Source of the DNA: Tubulanus polymorphus
Taxonomy: Eukaryota > Nemertea > Palaeonemertea > Tubulaniformes > Tubulanidae
NCBI RefSeq assembly: GCF_964204645.1
Contig: NC_134031.1
Location: forward strand, 9,522,501-9,586,500
Direction of reading: 5' to 3'
DNA length: 64,000 nucleotides
In this document: positions 44,700 to 55,271 of the stretch, piece by piece
Layout of the letters: each line of letters starts with the position of its first letter
Numbering within the stretch: the stretch's first letter is position 1
Notes under the pieces: model-generated
Seen by the model: the letters and a program-made list of their open reading frames with translations, nothing else
Database searches by the model: none
Told to the model about the DNA's origin: nothing
Made by a program: the position numbers and the translations under genes

Positions 44700-45069
44700 T
44701 AGCTTGTGATTCTTTATAATTTCAGTATACAAACGATTACTGATGATTGTGTTATGAGCACCGGTATCTACCAGATACTTCACAGACACTCCGTGTACTA
44801 CTGCTGACAAATAAATCGCCGATTGTGATTTATCATTTTTGGACAGTACGTATACTTTAGAATCATCATTCTTTTGTCTATCTTGAATCTCTAAATTCTT
44901 TGGGAGACTTGCTTTATTTACTCTGGTTGAACCTACTCCCTTTTGAACGGCGCGGGAGAGTTTAAAGGCTGCTGTGTACATTGTCTTACTATATGACACT
45001 TTTGTTGGCAGTTATAACAAACTACGTTATTACTTGCTCTATATGGCGTCGATTGAGATTTATAATTAT
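44691..45069 (-). pseudogene. LTR-retrotransposon gag-pol fragment: zinc knuckle and retropepsin
   Basis: On the minus strand a CCHC knuckle (CYNCQQKCHIVRQC, 44,978-45,019) is followed, after a shift of one frame, by an aspartic protease with catalytic YLVDTGAHNTIIS (near 44,740-44,780). This order is that of the gag-pol junction of Gypsy/BEL-type elements. The knuckle has Cys where Gly is usual (KCH). No reverse transcriptase or LTR is present. It ends at the dispersed motif at 44,661. Confidence 0.7.
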
Positions 45070-46457
45070 CTACAAACTAAAAGAAATTGAACGTTTCGAT
45101 AATGTTTATATTCGCTCCTCACAAAGCCACGCAGAGAGACTCAATCAGGTGAACAGTCTAACGTTGTTGCGAGCAAATAATTTATTAAACAAGTTTGCGG
45201 TCACTGCAAATGGACGTATTGTGGAAAGGGGTAGTCGCAGACCACCAAACGCCTCTGCTTCTGCACCCACCCCAGCCCCCGCCAGTGATAATAATAACTA
45301 GGACAGTGCCCAGTCTTTAACCATTTGTTCGTGGAATGTTAATGGGTGGACAACTTTTAACAGTGATCTGAGAAAGGCTATCATAAAAAAACCCAGGATC
45401 CTGATATTGTGTGTCTGCAGGAGACACATTTAAATAACAATGAAACAGACAGCATAGACATTGAATACTATAGGTGGATACCTCACAGTAGACTGTTGAA
45501 ACATAATAACGCAGCGATAAACCATGGTGGAATTGGTATTCTCATACGAAATGATCTGTTAAGTATTTTCAATGTAAAGTGAATCGAAAAATCTGTTGAT
45601 GGTTTACTTATTATTCATCTAGAGGATAAAATTACAAAATTTGATATTGTGTTAATAAACGCGTACCTACCTCCCGAAGGTTCACCGTGGGGTCGCAACT
45701 CCACTCAATTTTGAAGTAATATTCTATCAACTATCTATTTGAACTCGGGAAGCGATGTCATTCTTCTGTGTGGAAATTTCAATGCGAGAATAGGTGAACA
45801 GAACGATATTAGTTATCCGGATGTATCAGTACCGGTCCGTACAGTTGTAGATAAACAATCGAACGCACATGGTAACTATTTCGTTGAACTATTAAATGAC
45901 GCTCAATTGTGTGTACTGAACGGTCGTTTCAAAGGACATTCGAACAATTTTACTAGCATTTCGGGAAAAGGGAGATCAGTCGTTGACTATGTCGCCTTGC
46001 CCTATGATCAGTTCGAAAAAGTTTCTGACTTTTCTGTGAAACTCCCGTTAGATCTTGTGAAAGATGCGCATGCAGAGACTCACATATCAAAAAGAAGTAA
46101 AGCGCCTGACCACGCGATGTTAACATTAACATTGGTTTTATCAAATCTGAATCAGTGTAAAAATGATCTACATCAAAACAATGATATGAGGTCGGGAAAT
46201 GCACAGTCACGTAAACGTTATTATTTTAGTCAGGTGCCAGCAGAATTCATGTCAAATGAAATATTTGTCAATGCATTAGAGATAATTTGTAATAATATTG
46301 AACAAGCGGAAAATGAACAAAATGATATAGATGTAATATATAACAATTTATGTATGGTTATAACCAGAGAAATGGATGCCTTTCTCCAGTCTAGAGATCT
46401 CTCAAAATTTTCTAAGAAGTCTATCAAAAACCATATTGGGATGAAAAGTTGAATACC
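45070..46457 (+). mobile_element. Non-LTR retrotransposon: ORF1 end and ORF2 endonuclease, cut by P5
   Basis: 45,090-45,301 encodes a tail (ANNLLNKFAVTANGRIVERG, then a Pro/Ala-rich end) that is probably the end of ORF1. From about 45,310 an APE-type endonuclease follows: ICSWNVNG, DPDIVCLQETHL, HGGIGILIRND, LLCGNFNARIG and a C-terminal DHAML block. Stops at about 45,581 and 45,712 and frame changes show that it is inactive. The frame reads KPYWDEKLNT at 46,428-46,457 and is interrupted there by P5. Confidence 0.8.
45739..46452 (+). pseudogene. Non-LTR ORF2, C-terminal half of APE endonuclease domain
   Basis: 237-codon open stretch of the ORF2 product. It holds LLCGNFNARIGEQND (catalytic GDFN-like block), a FTSISGKGRSVVDYV block (S-x-S...D-Y) and APDHAMLTLTL (the SDH-like end of the domain). 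The endonuclease nicks target DNA to prime reverse transcription. The earlier half lies upstream behind two stops. Confidence 0.75.
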
Positions 46458-46579
46458 AGTATATAGGAATAAGTTGTTTCATACCAAAGGTCGAAGGGTC
46501 GAAAAATAAATTCTCGCACGCTCGAATTTATTTTTCGACCCCTCAACCTTTGATATGAAACAACTTATTCCTATATACT
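46458..46579. repeat. P5 terminal hairpin, 56-bp arms
   Basis: AGTATATAGGAATAAGTTG (46,458-46,513) and its near-perfect inverse (46,524-46,579) enclose a 10-nt loop TCGCACGCTC. The inner part CATACCAAAGGTCGAAGGGT matches the arms of P1, P2, P4 and P6. Confidence 0.9.
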
Positions 46580-46588
46580 CTTATAATA

Positions 46589-46723
<135 letters not shown>

Positions 46724-46768
46724 GAATAATTTCTAAAATCAATTTAGTAACAAATGTTTGATATTAAA

Positions 46769-47335
46769 ATGGAGCCAGAACAATCACAACCTATCAATAT
46801 TACAAATAACAATGGTGTTATAAATATATACTACAAGAAATGTTCTAAATGTGAATTAGATAAATTAGCTATAACAGAATTTAGTAAGCGTATGATTAGC
46901 AAAGATGGTTTTCAATATTGCAGCAAAACTTGTATTAAACTATATACTAAGCAATATCGGGCAGATAAAAGAGAACATTATAATGATTATATGACAGAAT
47001 ATATGAGAGAAAGATATAAAACAGATCTTAATTTTAAAATGAAACAATGTTTACGGTCTAGATTAACACAATTATTCAACAAAGAAACGCATTCAGCAAC
47101 ACTATCTAATTTGTTGGGTTGTACAGATGAATTCTTAAAATCATGGATTGTATGTCAATTCGACGATAAAATGAATATAGATAATTATGGTGAATACTTT
47201 CATATTGATCACGTGTTACCAATATCGAAATTCGACTTGAGTGATGAATACAATCAAAAGGTAGTCTGGAATTGGAGAAATTTAAGGCCTCTTGAAAAGA
47301 AGGAAAATATAATTGAATCTAACAAACTAGATTGA
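46769..47335 (+). CDS. HNH endonuclease-like protein with zinc-ribbon N-terminus
   Basis: 188 codons from ATG 46,769 (MEPEQSQ), chosen because its TATTAAAATGG context matches the P2 polymerase start; an in-frame ATG at 46,754 would add five residues. The N-terminal half has KCSKCELDKLAITEFSKR and, after DGF, YCSKTC: a four-cysteine ribbon. The C-terminal half carries EYFHIDHVLPISKFDL and WRNLRPLEKKENI, the H-x-D-H...N-LRPL...N pattern of phage and large-virus HNH nucleases. It may act as a mobile or homing nuclease. Intact; expression unknown. Confidence 0.8.
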   Translation: MEPEQSQPINITNNNGVINIYYKKCSKCELDKLAITEFSKRMISKDGFQYCSKTCIKLYTKQYRADKREHYNDYMTEYMRERYKTDLNFKMKQCLRSRLTQLFNKETHSATLSNLLGCTDEFLKSWIVCQFDDKMNIDNYGEYFHIDHVLPISKFDLSDEYNQKVVWNWRNLRPLEKKENIIESNKLD

Positions 47336-47791
47336 GAGTTATATTTGTAGCAATTAGATAAAGCAAAGACATTTGTTGAATTATGGAATAGTAGATCGCA
47401 GAATCAACCGCATTCAGAGGTCTTAATCAGTGATTAGAAAACCGGCAACTCTATTTGAGCTCTGTATGTATATAGTTGATTGCAAAAACATCTGTCGCAT
47501 GATTGTTTCCATTTGTAAGGAATTAATTAACTTCATCATAAAAGAACGCCTGTTACCATCCAGGCAAACGTACAGAAATAATCAGCTTGGTCGAACGTGC
47601 GCCACGTTGGCAGTTAGAAATCAACATTCACATACATAGGACGCATTGGATATTCTCTCTCAAAACAATGTTTACAGTTCTAAATCTAAATGTGAGTACC
47701 GTTTTTTGTAGTTATTATGAAGTAGGGAAAGGGGGTACTTTAAACATATTTAAGTACAGTAATTCATTTTCACGACATCTTTGAGATTAAA
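47336..47791. other. Gap in P5 without a supported gene
   Basis: Short ORFs (47,430 and 47,587) lack recognisable features. GC content is higher than in the rest of P5, so part of it may be captured DNA. Confidence 0.4.
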
Positions 47792-48253
47792 ATGGATTAC
47801 AGGGATCGACCAGAAATTCCAAGTCAACCATCGGAAGGGAAATCAGAACCGATGGATAGTGAAACCCAGGATTCAACAGAAATGGAGGAAGGAACTCAAG
47901 TTATTGACAAACAACCTTTAAAAAAATTACAAAAACATTTGGATTGTCATAAAGAAATGGTGAAAATGCTGGGTGATGTAATTCGTAATGAACAATAACC
48001 ACGCGAGCCACAATTACCACAATTACCAACAACAAACCTGGAATTGCTGTTGGGACTCAAGGAATCTGAATTGCTGTCGGGACTCGAGAAATTGAAAACT
48101 AAGAAAATGAGTGGAGAAGAGTTGAATAAGTTTTTAAAATCGAAATTAATTATTGAAACATTAATCAATTATTTAAACTTTCCAGAAATACGAAGTGAAG
48201 AAGTTATTTCATTTGATAAAATAACTAATATATTAAAAATAAGACCATATTAA
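47792..48253 (+). pseudogene. Unknown P5 protein with one in-frame stop
   Basis: One frame of 153 codons, interrupted by TAA at 47,996-47,998 (NEQ*PRE). The N-terminus is acidic and Ser/Glu-rich, the middle predicted helical (KKLQKHLDCHKEMVKMLGDV), and the C-terminus Lys/Leu-rich ending NILKIRPY. No family recognised. The AGATTAAAATGG context resembles other starts here. Confidence 0.5.
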
Positions 48254-48412
48254 AAAGAAAAGCAAATCACCTATGGGACCACATCATTTTCGGGAGTTAT
48301 TTGATTATATGGTTTGACATGTTCGATAAAGAAACTGAGGGGATTTCTTGGGGGGCTTGGGTTAAAAAGAATATAGAAATCAGCGCCGGTTATGAAAGAA
48401 AACTGAGTAGGA

Positions 48413-48541
48413 AGATTGATAGAATATGAAAAATTCCAATTATTAAGTTTAACATTTAGTGAAGTTGTCAACTATTTGCCAGAAATTGAAGAAATGATTG
48501 AAAACGATTTAGTAATTCAAGAATTCTGGACGAAATTATAA
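48413..48541 (+). pseudogene. Remnant of an unknown helical protein
   Basis: An open frame without a start, ending TFSEVVNYLPEIEEMIENDL-VIQEFWTKL*. The codon bias is AT-rich, like the neighbouring element genes. Upstream sequence (48,290-48,410) is degraded. Confidence 0.4.
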
Positions 48542-48733
48542 ATTATAACCCTGAAGATCTTTGTAATATAGATATCAAAAAATGTAATCTTGATTGTGTA
48601 AATCTGCTTTAATATTGTTTTGTTATGCATTAGTCGTTCGGTCGTTGTTGATGGTGACGGCTGTTCTGTATTGATTGTTTACAGTTCTCTGTGTGAATGT
48701 TGTAGTTTACAGAATAAATTATATAAATGACGC

Positions 48734-48931
48734 ATGCACACTGAGGAAAAGCGGTCTTCTAGGACCGCTTTTCTATTGTTCTCCATTGTTCTATCTTCGA
48801 TCGCTACAATTTGCATAATAAATATATGTGTTTATGAAATAGTAATTCCACCCGATGTTTTCGTTAAAATTGATTTTCAGCTTGAGGATTTATTATCGAG
48901 AATCCGAAATGACTTATCTGGACAATTATAG
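48734..48931 (+). CDS. Small membrane protein, uncertain
   Basis: 65 codons with one membrane segment (AFLLFSIVLSSIATICIINI, about residues 12-31). An ATG seven nt upstream has the TATATAAATG context but gives only five codons, so a small indel may have separated start signal and gene. An inverted repeat (AAGCGGTCTTCTAGGACCGCTTTT in two arms) lies within its first codons. Low confidence. Confidence 0.35.
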   Translation: MHTEEKRSSRTAFLLFSIVLSSIATICIINICVYEIVIPPDVFVKIDFQLEDLLSRIRNDLSGQL

Positions 48932-49300
48932 TAACCGCTCCTATAGATAGACAAAAGTAGTGAGATATTAAATCCTAATTTAAATAAAAAGTATTAAAAA
49001 AACCATAACTTCAACAAGCTAGTGAATTCTATTATATTTTTAATATTTTCTTTTGCAATTCTAATTGACGCTAGATTAAATAGATTTTGATAAGATTTGA
49101 ATAAAAATTACATATCTTCAAATAGATAGTGAATTCTATTATATTTTTATTCAAAATCTATTATTTCTTTTCAAAAAGAGAATACTTTATATTTTGAATA
49201 GATTTGAATAAAAATTACATATCTTCAACTAGCTAGTATTTAAAATTCTTTAACTTTAACCAGCTAGTATCATTTGAAGAATACTTATAATATTTTGTTC
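48932..49300. repeat. AT-rich direct repeats
   Basis: AATAGATTTTGATAAGATTT and TTGAATAAAAATTACATATC type segments repeat two to three times (about 49,080-49,230), with CAACTAGCTAGTA and AACCAGCTAGTA motifs. No gene. Confidence 0.55.
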
Positions 49301-49319
49301 GCTTTTTTCTCTAATATAA
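49301..49319 (+). promoter_or_regulatory. Late-type start motif in P5
   Basis: GCTTTTTTCTCTAATATAA before ATG at 49,320, the T-run design shared with Polinton virion genes. Promoter role inferred. Confidence 0.45.
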
Positions 49320-49697
49320 ATGTCAAAGAAATCTAATAAGAATAATACCAATATTGAAAAGACAATTGAGGATTTAGGTATTACAGATAATAAAGATACA
49401 GTTGTTTATAATTGTGCTCAAGTTGATAATAATATTGATTTTGAATACTATTTAACATGTAAGCACCATCTTGAGTTACTAATTGCTAGTGGTAAATCTA
49501 AGGATTTCTTGGGGAAAATTATAACTTTTCAAGAATTAGATAACATGAAACCAGATAAAGTAATAAAACATTTCAAAATATACGAAGAAGCTAGATTGGC
49601 TAGAATAAATGACTCTATCAGTGATGGAATAGTAAAATGTTACTCTAAGTTATGTAACCGGATTATACCAATTGATGATGAAAATAAATTATATAGT
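49320..49697 (+). pseudogene. Conserved element protein truncated by P6 insertion
   Basis: About 126 native codons. A helical block LELLIASGKSKDFLGKIITF is followed by ARINDSISDGIVKCYSKLCN. After ENKLY the frame runs into the P6 terminus and ends at 49,751 with foreign residues. Function unknown; proteins with a similar SISDG block occur, as far as I recall, in other invertebrate Polinton-like elements. Confidence 0.55.
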
Positions 49698-49860
49698 AGT
49701 AATAGGGAATATGTTGTTTCAGATCAAAGGTCGAACGGTCGAGTTCATTAAAAACAAAACATTAAAAGTAATTTAAAACTATAATATATTTTCATAACCG
49801 TGTGCATTTTATATTAAAACTAAATATTTATTCTAAGATATCAATAATTTAAAAAGCATA
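49698..49860. repeat. P6 left terminal repeat, spacer in flipped orientation
   Basis: After one arm (AGTAATAGGG ... GAGTTCATTAAAAACAAAAC) the spacer reads AAAGTAATTTAAAACTATAA, which is the reverse complement of the inner spacer side in P2 and P4. The inner arm, leader and polymerase start are deleted; sequence resumes inside the zinc-finger coding part at about 49,860. Confidence 0.75.
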
Positions 49861-50215
49861 ACGAATGAAAAAGAAATATATAAATGTGATACATGTGATC
49901 AATCATTCAGTAACAAAAGTTATTATAAAGAACATTTAAAATCTAAAAGTCATATTAGAAATAAGAATAATGATATTTTAGGTGAAGATTATTTTGATAA
50001 AGATAATGATAAGAAACAGAAGACAATTAAAAGCATAAAAAATAAATTAAACAATAAAAGACCATACATGGAAGATGTAAGAAATTAAATTAATTCATTA
50101 GATAATCAAAAAGATATTGAGATAACCGAAGCATTTAAAAGTGATATTGGCCCAGCAGCTATCGAGTTTAAAATTCATAAAGGAAAAACATTAGAAGAAA
50201 ATAAAAAACATTTAG
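49860..50215 (+). pseudogene. P6 zinc-finger segment of DNA polymerase, start deleted
   Basis: NEKEIYKCDTCDQSFSNKSY through KRPYMEDVR matches P2 codons 52-128. The first finger is lost, and a TAA replaces TAT at about 50,086. The frame continues into the polymerase N-terminus, showing that head and body are one gene without the duplication seen in P2. Confidence 0.7.
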
Positions 50216-50593
50216 AAAATATGAAAGAAATAATAAAAATAATAACTGATGTTGAATATCCTAAAATTAGTATATCAGTTAACAGTAAAATTTATAAAAT
50301 CTGAAGATAAACCAATATATAATATAAATTCTCATTCACAACATATTATATCTAAACAACATATAGATGATAAATTAGATAAATGTTATAATGAAGTAAA
50401 AACTAAAATAGAAGAGAAATATTTTGAAGGATCTGGTTTAATATTTGATGAAATAATATTTATGACTTTACATGTTTATAACACAAAATACAATAAGTTA
50501 ACTAAATCGAAACCAATTGATGAAAATAATGTATCATTTTATAAAGATGATAATATAAATGGATCAAGTTATATCAAATGTACAAAATTCTGA
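50216..50593 (+). pseudogene. polB: P6 DNA polymerase B, N-terminal piece 1
   Basis: ENMKEIIKIITDVEYPKISI, then a shift near 50,280, then IYNINSHSQHIISKQHIDDK onward. A deletion at about 50,578 removes roughly 25 nt, including codons for LPFKT, and changes frame. Confidence 0.7.
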
Positions 50594-52097
50594 TGATAAA
50601 TGTTTTCTATGGTCAATAATTAGTTGCTTACATCCTGCAACTTATAATATTTGTAGATTAACTCATTATAAACCATTTGAAAATAATTATAAGATAGATA
50701 AGTATCCTGTTAGAATTAAAAACATCCCAAAGATAGAAAGAGATAATAATATAAAGATAAATGTATTTGATTTAATCAAATTACCAAATACAAAAGGTAA
50801 CAATGTAAAACATTATACATTAGAACCTTTATACCTATCAAAAGATTATGATTCAAACGATGTTATAGTTATACTATATTATGAGAATCATTATATGTGG
50901 ATTAAAAGAATTGATTTATTTTTTAAATCAGAAAATGATTTTGATAATAAAATATATCTATGTAGAAAATGTTTACATAGATTCAGTAATGAAAGTGCAT
51001 TAAATCATAAACAATTATGTGAAAATCATTGTAAATTAGTTTTACCAAATGAAAGGGATAAAATATTAGAATTCAAAAAATATGATTACAAAAATAAAGT
51101 ACCATTTGTTATATATGGAGATTTTGAAACATTAAATAAAGAACTAACTGATCAAGATAGAAAAGAAATATATTATAAAAGAAAGAATTTAAATTCTAAT
51201 GAAAATGATTTTTCAGATGAACCACCAATAACAAATACTATTAAAAAGATTCATCAATCAGGTGCAGCTTTCGGATTATATATAAAATCTGATTATCCAG
51301 AACTAATTGAAAGTGAATATTATCATTACAGAAATGAAAATGTTATCAATCATTTTTGTGACTTATTAATTGAATATGAAATAAGATTTAGTAAATTATT
51401 GAATACAAATATAGAAATTATAATGACAGAAGAAGATAAAGAAGAATTTGCGTTTGCAGATAAATGTTATTATTGTGAAAAGATATTTAATTATAAAGAT
51501 AAAAAAGTAAGAGACCATGATCATTTGAATGGAAAGTTTAGAGGCGCTGCACATGAGAATTGTAACTTACAAGCTAAGAAAATTAACTTTGTACCAGTTA
51601 TTTTTCATAATCTATCAGGATATGATGCACATTTATTCATCAAACAGTTATGCCATAAAATAGAAGAAATTAATAATGAAATAGAAAGATTAAATTCAAA
51701 TAGATCAAAAGATAAAATACCAACTTATAAATTTAGAATGTTAGCTAAAACATCTGAGAATTATATATCATTCCAATTTGGTTGCCTAAGATTTATAGAT
51801 TCATATAGATTTTTAAATAGTTCATTAGATAACTTACCAAAATCATTAGTTGATGATGAATTAAAGATATTAAGAGAATATTACCCAAATAATGATGATT
51901 TTCAATTAATGAGATATAAAGGCGCAATTCCATATTCATTTTATAAATCACATAATGATTTCAATATAACTGAATTATTAAAAGAACAATTTTATGATGA
52001 ATTAAAAAATGAATATGTTAAAGATGAAGTATATAATAGAACATTGAATATTTGGAATCATTTCAAAATAGAAAATCATGGACAATTAGTAGATTAA
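50559..52097 (+). pseudogene. polB: P6 DNA polymerase B, exonuclease and HNH-insert part
   Basis: 512 codons. Order: the VQNSDDKCFLWSIISCLHP block, LCRKCLHRF metal site, exonuclease I VIYGDFETL (near 51,107-51,133), HNH-like insert CYYCEKIF...VRDHDHLNGKFRGAAHENCN (near 51,460-51,570) and exonuclease II FHNLSGYDAHLFIKQL (near 51,600-51,650). It ends at TAA 52,095-52,097 in a frame that otherwise continues through the exonuclease III block (SDVLLLTDIFERF). The HNH-like insert is absent from P2. Confidence 0.88.
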
Positions 52098-53214
52098 TAT
52101 CTAAAATCAGATGTATTATTATTAACCGATATATTCGAAAGGTTTAGAGATGTAAACCTAAAATATTTTAACATTGATCCTTGTCATTGTTATTCATCAC
52201 CAGGATTAACATGGGATTGTGGATTAAAATTTACAGATATAAAAATGGATGTGTTAACAAATATAGATCAATTACTATTATTTGAAAAATCTATAAGAGG
52301 AGGTGTTTCAGGTGTATTAGGTGATAGATATTTCAATGTAAATGATAACCCTGGATATAAGTTATTATATATAGATGCAAATAATTTGTATGGTTGGGCA
52401 ATGATGGAACCACAACTTTATTGAGTATTTGAAATAAGTGAAGTTTTACAACATGAAAATAATGATAAATTTGATTGGAAGAAAAGAATCATAGATATTG
52501 CAGATGATTCAGATACTGGTTACTTTTTTGTTGTAGATTTAGAATATCCTGAACATACTAAATTTAAATCTAGAAATCTAGCATACTGTCCAGAACATAA
52601 AACTGTAACACATGAAGAATTATCAAATTATCAAAAAAGAATTAAACCCGAAAATCATATTCATACAGAAAAGTTAATGGTAACTCAAGAAGATAAATAT
52701 AATTATGTAGTACATTATAGAATGTTATAGAATGTTAAAGTTTTATCTAAAACAAGGAATGATTCTAAAAAAAGTACATAGATATATTTCATTCAGTCAA
52801 TCTAAGTGGTTAGAAAAATATATAGATTTTAACACCAAACAGAGAACTGAAGCTAAAACTGATTTCGAAAAAGATTTCTTTAAGTTAATGAACAATGCAT
52901 TCTATGGTAAGACTTGTGAAAATATTAGAAATAGAAATGATATTGAGTTAGTTAGTAATGGTAAAAGAATTAGACATTTACAAACATATCCTAAGTTTTT
53001 AGGTAACAGAATATTTGATGAAAATTTAGCTGCAGTTAAGATGAGAAGAACATCAATGAAATTTAATAAACCAATCTATGTTGGCGCATCAGTTTTAGAA
53101 TTATCAAAATTACTAATGTATGAATTCTATTATAATGTATTACAACCACTTTTTGGAGAAAAACATCTAAAATGTATTCATATAAAACTAAAGAACATGA
53201 AGCTAAAAAGTTAA
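52098..53214 (+). pseudogene. polB: P6 DNA polymerase B, palm with motif C deleted
   Basis: Exonuclease III (52,101 on), motif A (YIDANNLYGWAM near 52,366) and motif B (KLMNNAFYGKT near 52,880) are present. A TGA at about 52,424 and a 12-nt tandem duplication at 52,727-52,738 bring in stops. Compared with P2 4,118-4,328, 211 bp are missing after GEKH (53,165), including the DTDS catalytic motif. The ORF then runs out of frame to 53,214. Confidence 0.85.
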
Positions 53215-53509
53215 AAGGAATAACCAAAAATGTAGTAGAAAAGAATATTTATTTCAAAGATTACATCAATTGTATATTCAATGAAGAAGTTAGAAAACAT
53301 AAGATGAGATGTTTAAGATCTGAAGATCATGAAATGTTTATTGAAGAAATTGAAAAGATAAGTCTAAACCCATTTGATGATAAAAGATATATTTTAGATG
53401 ATGGAATTCATACAGTTGCTTATGGTTGCAATTTAGATGAATACTTAAAATTTTAAACAGAAGAAACAAAAGAGAACGAGAAAATGAAAAGAATTCTAAC
53501 GTGTTAATC
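53172..53509 (+). pseudogene. polB: P6 DNA polymerase B, C-terminal end
   Basis: Encodes MYSYKTKEHEAKKLKGITKN to DEYLKF, then TAA at 53,454-53,456 where P2 has a sense codon, and continues in frame to the native stop at 53,507-53,509 (RILTC*). It corresponds to P2 4,335-4,669. Confidence 0.8.
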
Positions 53510-53536
53510 AAATTTTAATAAAAATATGTATTATAA

Positions 53537-53892
53537 ATGGAGAGTAAACAAGTACACAGTGAGAACAACAAATCATTTCTAGATAGAATAAAAGATACTT
53601 CAAATGTCAAATCAGTAGATTATAAATTTAAGAAGTTAAAAGAATTAACAATCCATAAGAAATATCTGATTACAAATATTGATACAGTTACTAATAACTA
53701 TGGAGATAAATTAGTTATACACTTAGAATATGAAGGATTAAAAAGGAAATACATATCGATTCAGAACATATTTACTGGATAGATTTCATAGATGATCAAG
53801 TGAAGATTTAGAAGAATTATGTTCTGGAGATTTCTATTTCGTATACAAAGGTTAGAATGAAAAAAGGGCATCATGAAATAGATTTCGAATAA
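53537..53892 (+). pseudogene. Small conserved Polinton protein (P6), frameshifted
   Basis: It matches the intact P2 gene at 4701-5054 for 70 codons. A shift near 53,740 then gives RKYISIQNIFTG*. The rest (LEELCSGDFYFVYKG) is readable in other frames to 53,892, with a TAG near 53,852. Confidence 0.65.
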
Positions 53893-53906
53893 AATATGTG
53901 AAATAA

Positions 53907-54668
53907 ATGGTGGAATTAAAAGAATACAGAATATTTGTTGATTCTAGAAGGCTTACAAATTATAAATCACATAATTTACTAGTACAATTAGATAGAGAAT
54001 TCAAGAATTGTGTAGATTTAAAATTAGTTTATATAAGTTTATGTAATTCTTTTTATAATATATCGGATAAAACTATTGAACATAGAGCCTTTTTAATTTT
54101 TGATAAAGGTAAAAATGAATGGTCCTATATATATATATTTAAAACCGGGGATATATAATTTAGAAACATTAGCACAAGAAATTAATAGAAAAGCCTGGCA
54201 CAAATTAGGTAGTAGTTCTGGGTTTAGTATTAGATTTTTAAAAAGTGATAGTTCTGATATAATAAAGATAAGGTCTAATAGTGAAAAACATAAATTTATG
54301 GTAAAAAACCTATAGCTAAACTGTTAGGAATTCTTCCAGATAGATCTTTTAAAAATATTGATGCTGTTACACCAAACTTAATACCTTACACACATTTTCA
54401 TATTTATTGCAATTTAATCGATCCTACAAAAACATTCGAAGCAACTAAAGATATAACTTGTAATTCTGGTTTATTAAACATTTTACCATTGAAGAATGTT
54501 AAAGAATTTGGAACGCAAATAAATTATAATTTAACAGAATGTGATTTCAAACCATGCATTCCTAAATTTAATAATTTTAAATTAAAAATAAGAAATCATA
54601 ATGGATATTTAATTGATTTGAATAACTTTCCTGTGATATATGAATTAGTTATAAGATTTAAAGAGTAA
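53907..54668 (+). pseudogene. Penton (minor capsid) protein (P6), frameshifted
   Basis: Three frame pieces: 53,907-54,150, about 54,115-54,315 and about 54,305-54,668. It keeps the family order: NLLVQLDREFKNCVDLKLVY, LKPGIYNLETLAQEINRKA, FSIRFLKSDSSDIIKI, HFHIYCNLIDPTKTFEATKD and a C-terminal YLIDLNNFPVIYELVIRF. The C-terminus is better preserved than in P2. Vertex capsomer of the virus-like particle. Confidence 0.7.
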
Positions 54669-54684
54669 TTTTTTCACTATATAA

Positions 54685-54780
54685 ATGAATATAACTGTTG
54701 GACCGAGTATATGTTTTGGGTTTGATTTTAAACATGGTAAAGAAATGAGAATTAAACTAAATGATGTAATACTGATATAA
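54685..54780 (+). pseudogene. Small conserved protein, truncated
   Basis: MNITVGPSICFGFDFKHGKE start like P2 5843, stop after 31 codons (DVILI*). A T-run and TATATAAATG precede it. Unknown function; a shift near 54,770 may hide the rest. Confidence 0.45.
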
Positions 54781-54806
54781 AAAGTAAATCATTTAACAAT
54801 GCATCA

Positions 54807-55025
54807 ATGATTAATAAAGAAAATTATAATATAGAAAGAGTAATTGATTTAATTAAATCACCTTTAGAATATTATGAATTAAATGAAGATGGAATTATTG
54901 ATGATATTAAAAACATATTAACCGAAATATATGATAATCATAAAAGTAGTAATGAAATAAATGTTGAATTAATCATCACTAAGATAACTAAATATTTTGA
55001 TGATAGTAATTTTTTTGATAAATAA
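54807..55025 (+). CDS. Unknown acidic helical protein, possibly the tail of a longer gene
   Basis: 72 codons (MINKENYNIERVIDLIKSPL ... DDSNFFDK), acidic, no membrane segment. Its start lacks the usual motif, and it may be the C-terminal part of the gene begun at 54,685. It ends 1 nt before the next ATG. Missing from P2 by deletion. Confidence 0.5.
   Translation: MINKENYNIERVIDLIKSPLEYYELNEDGIIDDIKNILTEIYDNHKSSNEINVELIITKITKYFDDSNFFDK
55005..55025 (+). promoter_or_regulatory. Late-type start motif
   Basis: GTAATTTTTTTGATAAATAA before ATG at 55,026; it overlaps the end of the upstream ORF. Confidence 0.45.
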
Positions 55026-55247
55026 ATGAGTGATAATAAGTGGATAATAACTGGATTATATAATGGAGCATTACTATCAGTTGGAACTGTTGGTTATTCA
55101 ATGGTATTAAAAAAAGTATTCAAAATGGGAAGTGTTAATGTTGATAGATTTGATATAAATGATATTTTAAAATTAACATTAGCAGTTACTTTATCTAATT
55201 TAACTAATGATTATTTGGAAAAACAAAAATATATTCCTCCCATATAA
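55026..55247 (+). CDS. Small conserved Polinton membrane protein
   Basis: 73 codons: hydrophobic GLYNGALLSVGTVGYSMVL (about residues 10-28), then DINDILKLTLAVTLSNLTN and a YLEKQKYIPPI end. The pattern GLY...G...Y followed by a second amphipathic stretch recurs in small virion-type membrane proteins of Polintons. Intact; absent from P2. Start fixed by the T-run/TAAATAAATG motif. Confidence 0.65.
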   Translation: MSDNKWIITGLYNGALLSVGTVGYSMVLKKVFKMGSVNVDRFDINDILKLTLAVTLSNLTNDYLEKQKYIPPI

Positions 55248-55250
55248 ATG

Positions 55251-55271
55251 CATATTTTTTTTGTTAAATAA
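55251..55271 (+). promoter_or_regulatory. Late-type start motif
   Basis: CATATTTTTTTTGTTAAATA before AATG at 55,272. Identical core to the capsid gene leader. Confidence 0.5.

Noticed and set aside
49698-49751. C-terminal 18 codons of the ORF at 49,320
   Set aside because: They are encoded by the P6 terminal repeat, not by the original gene.
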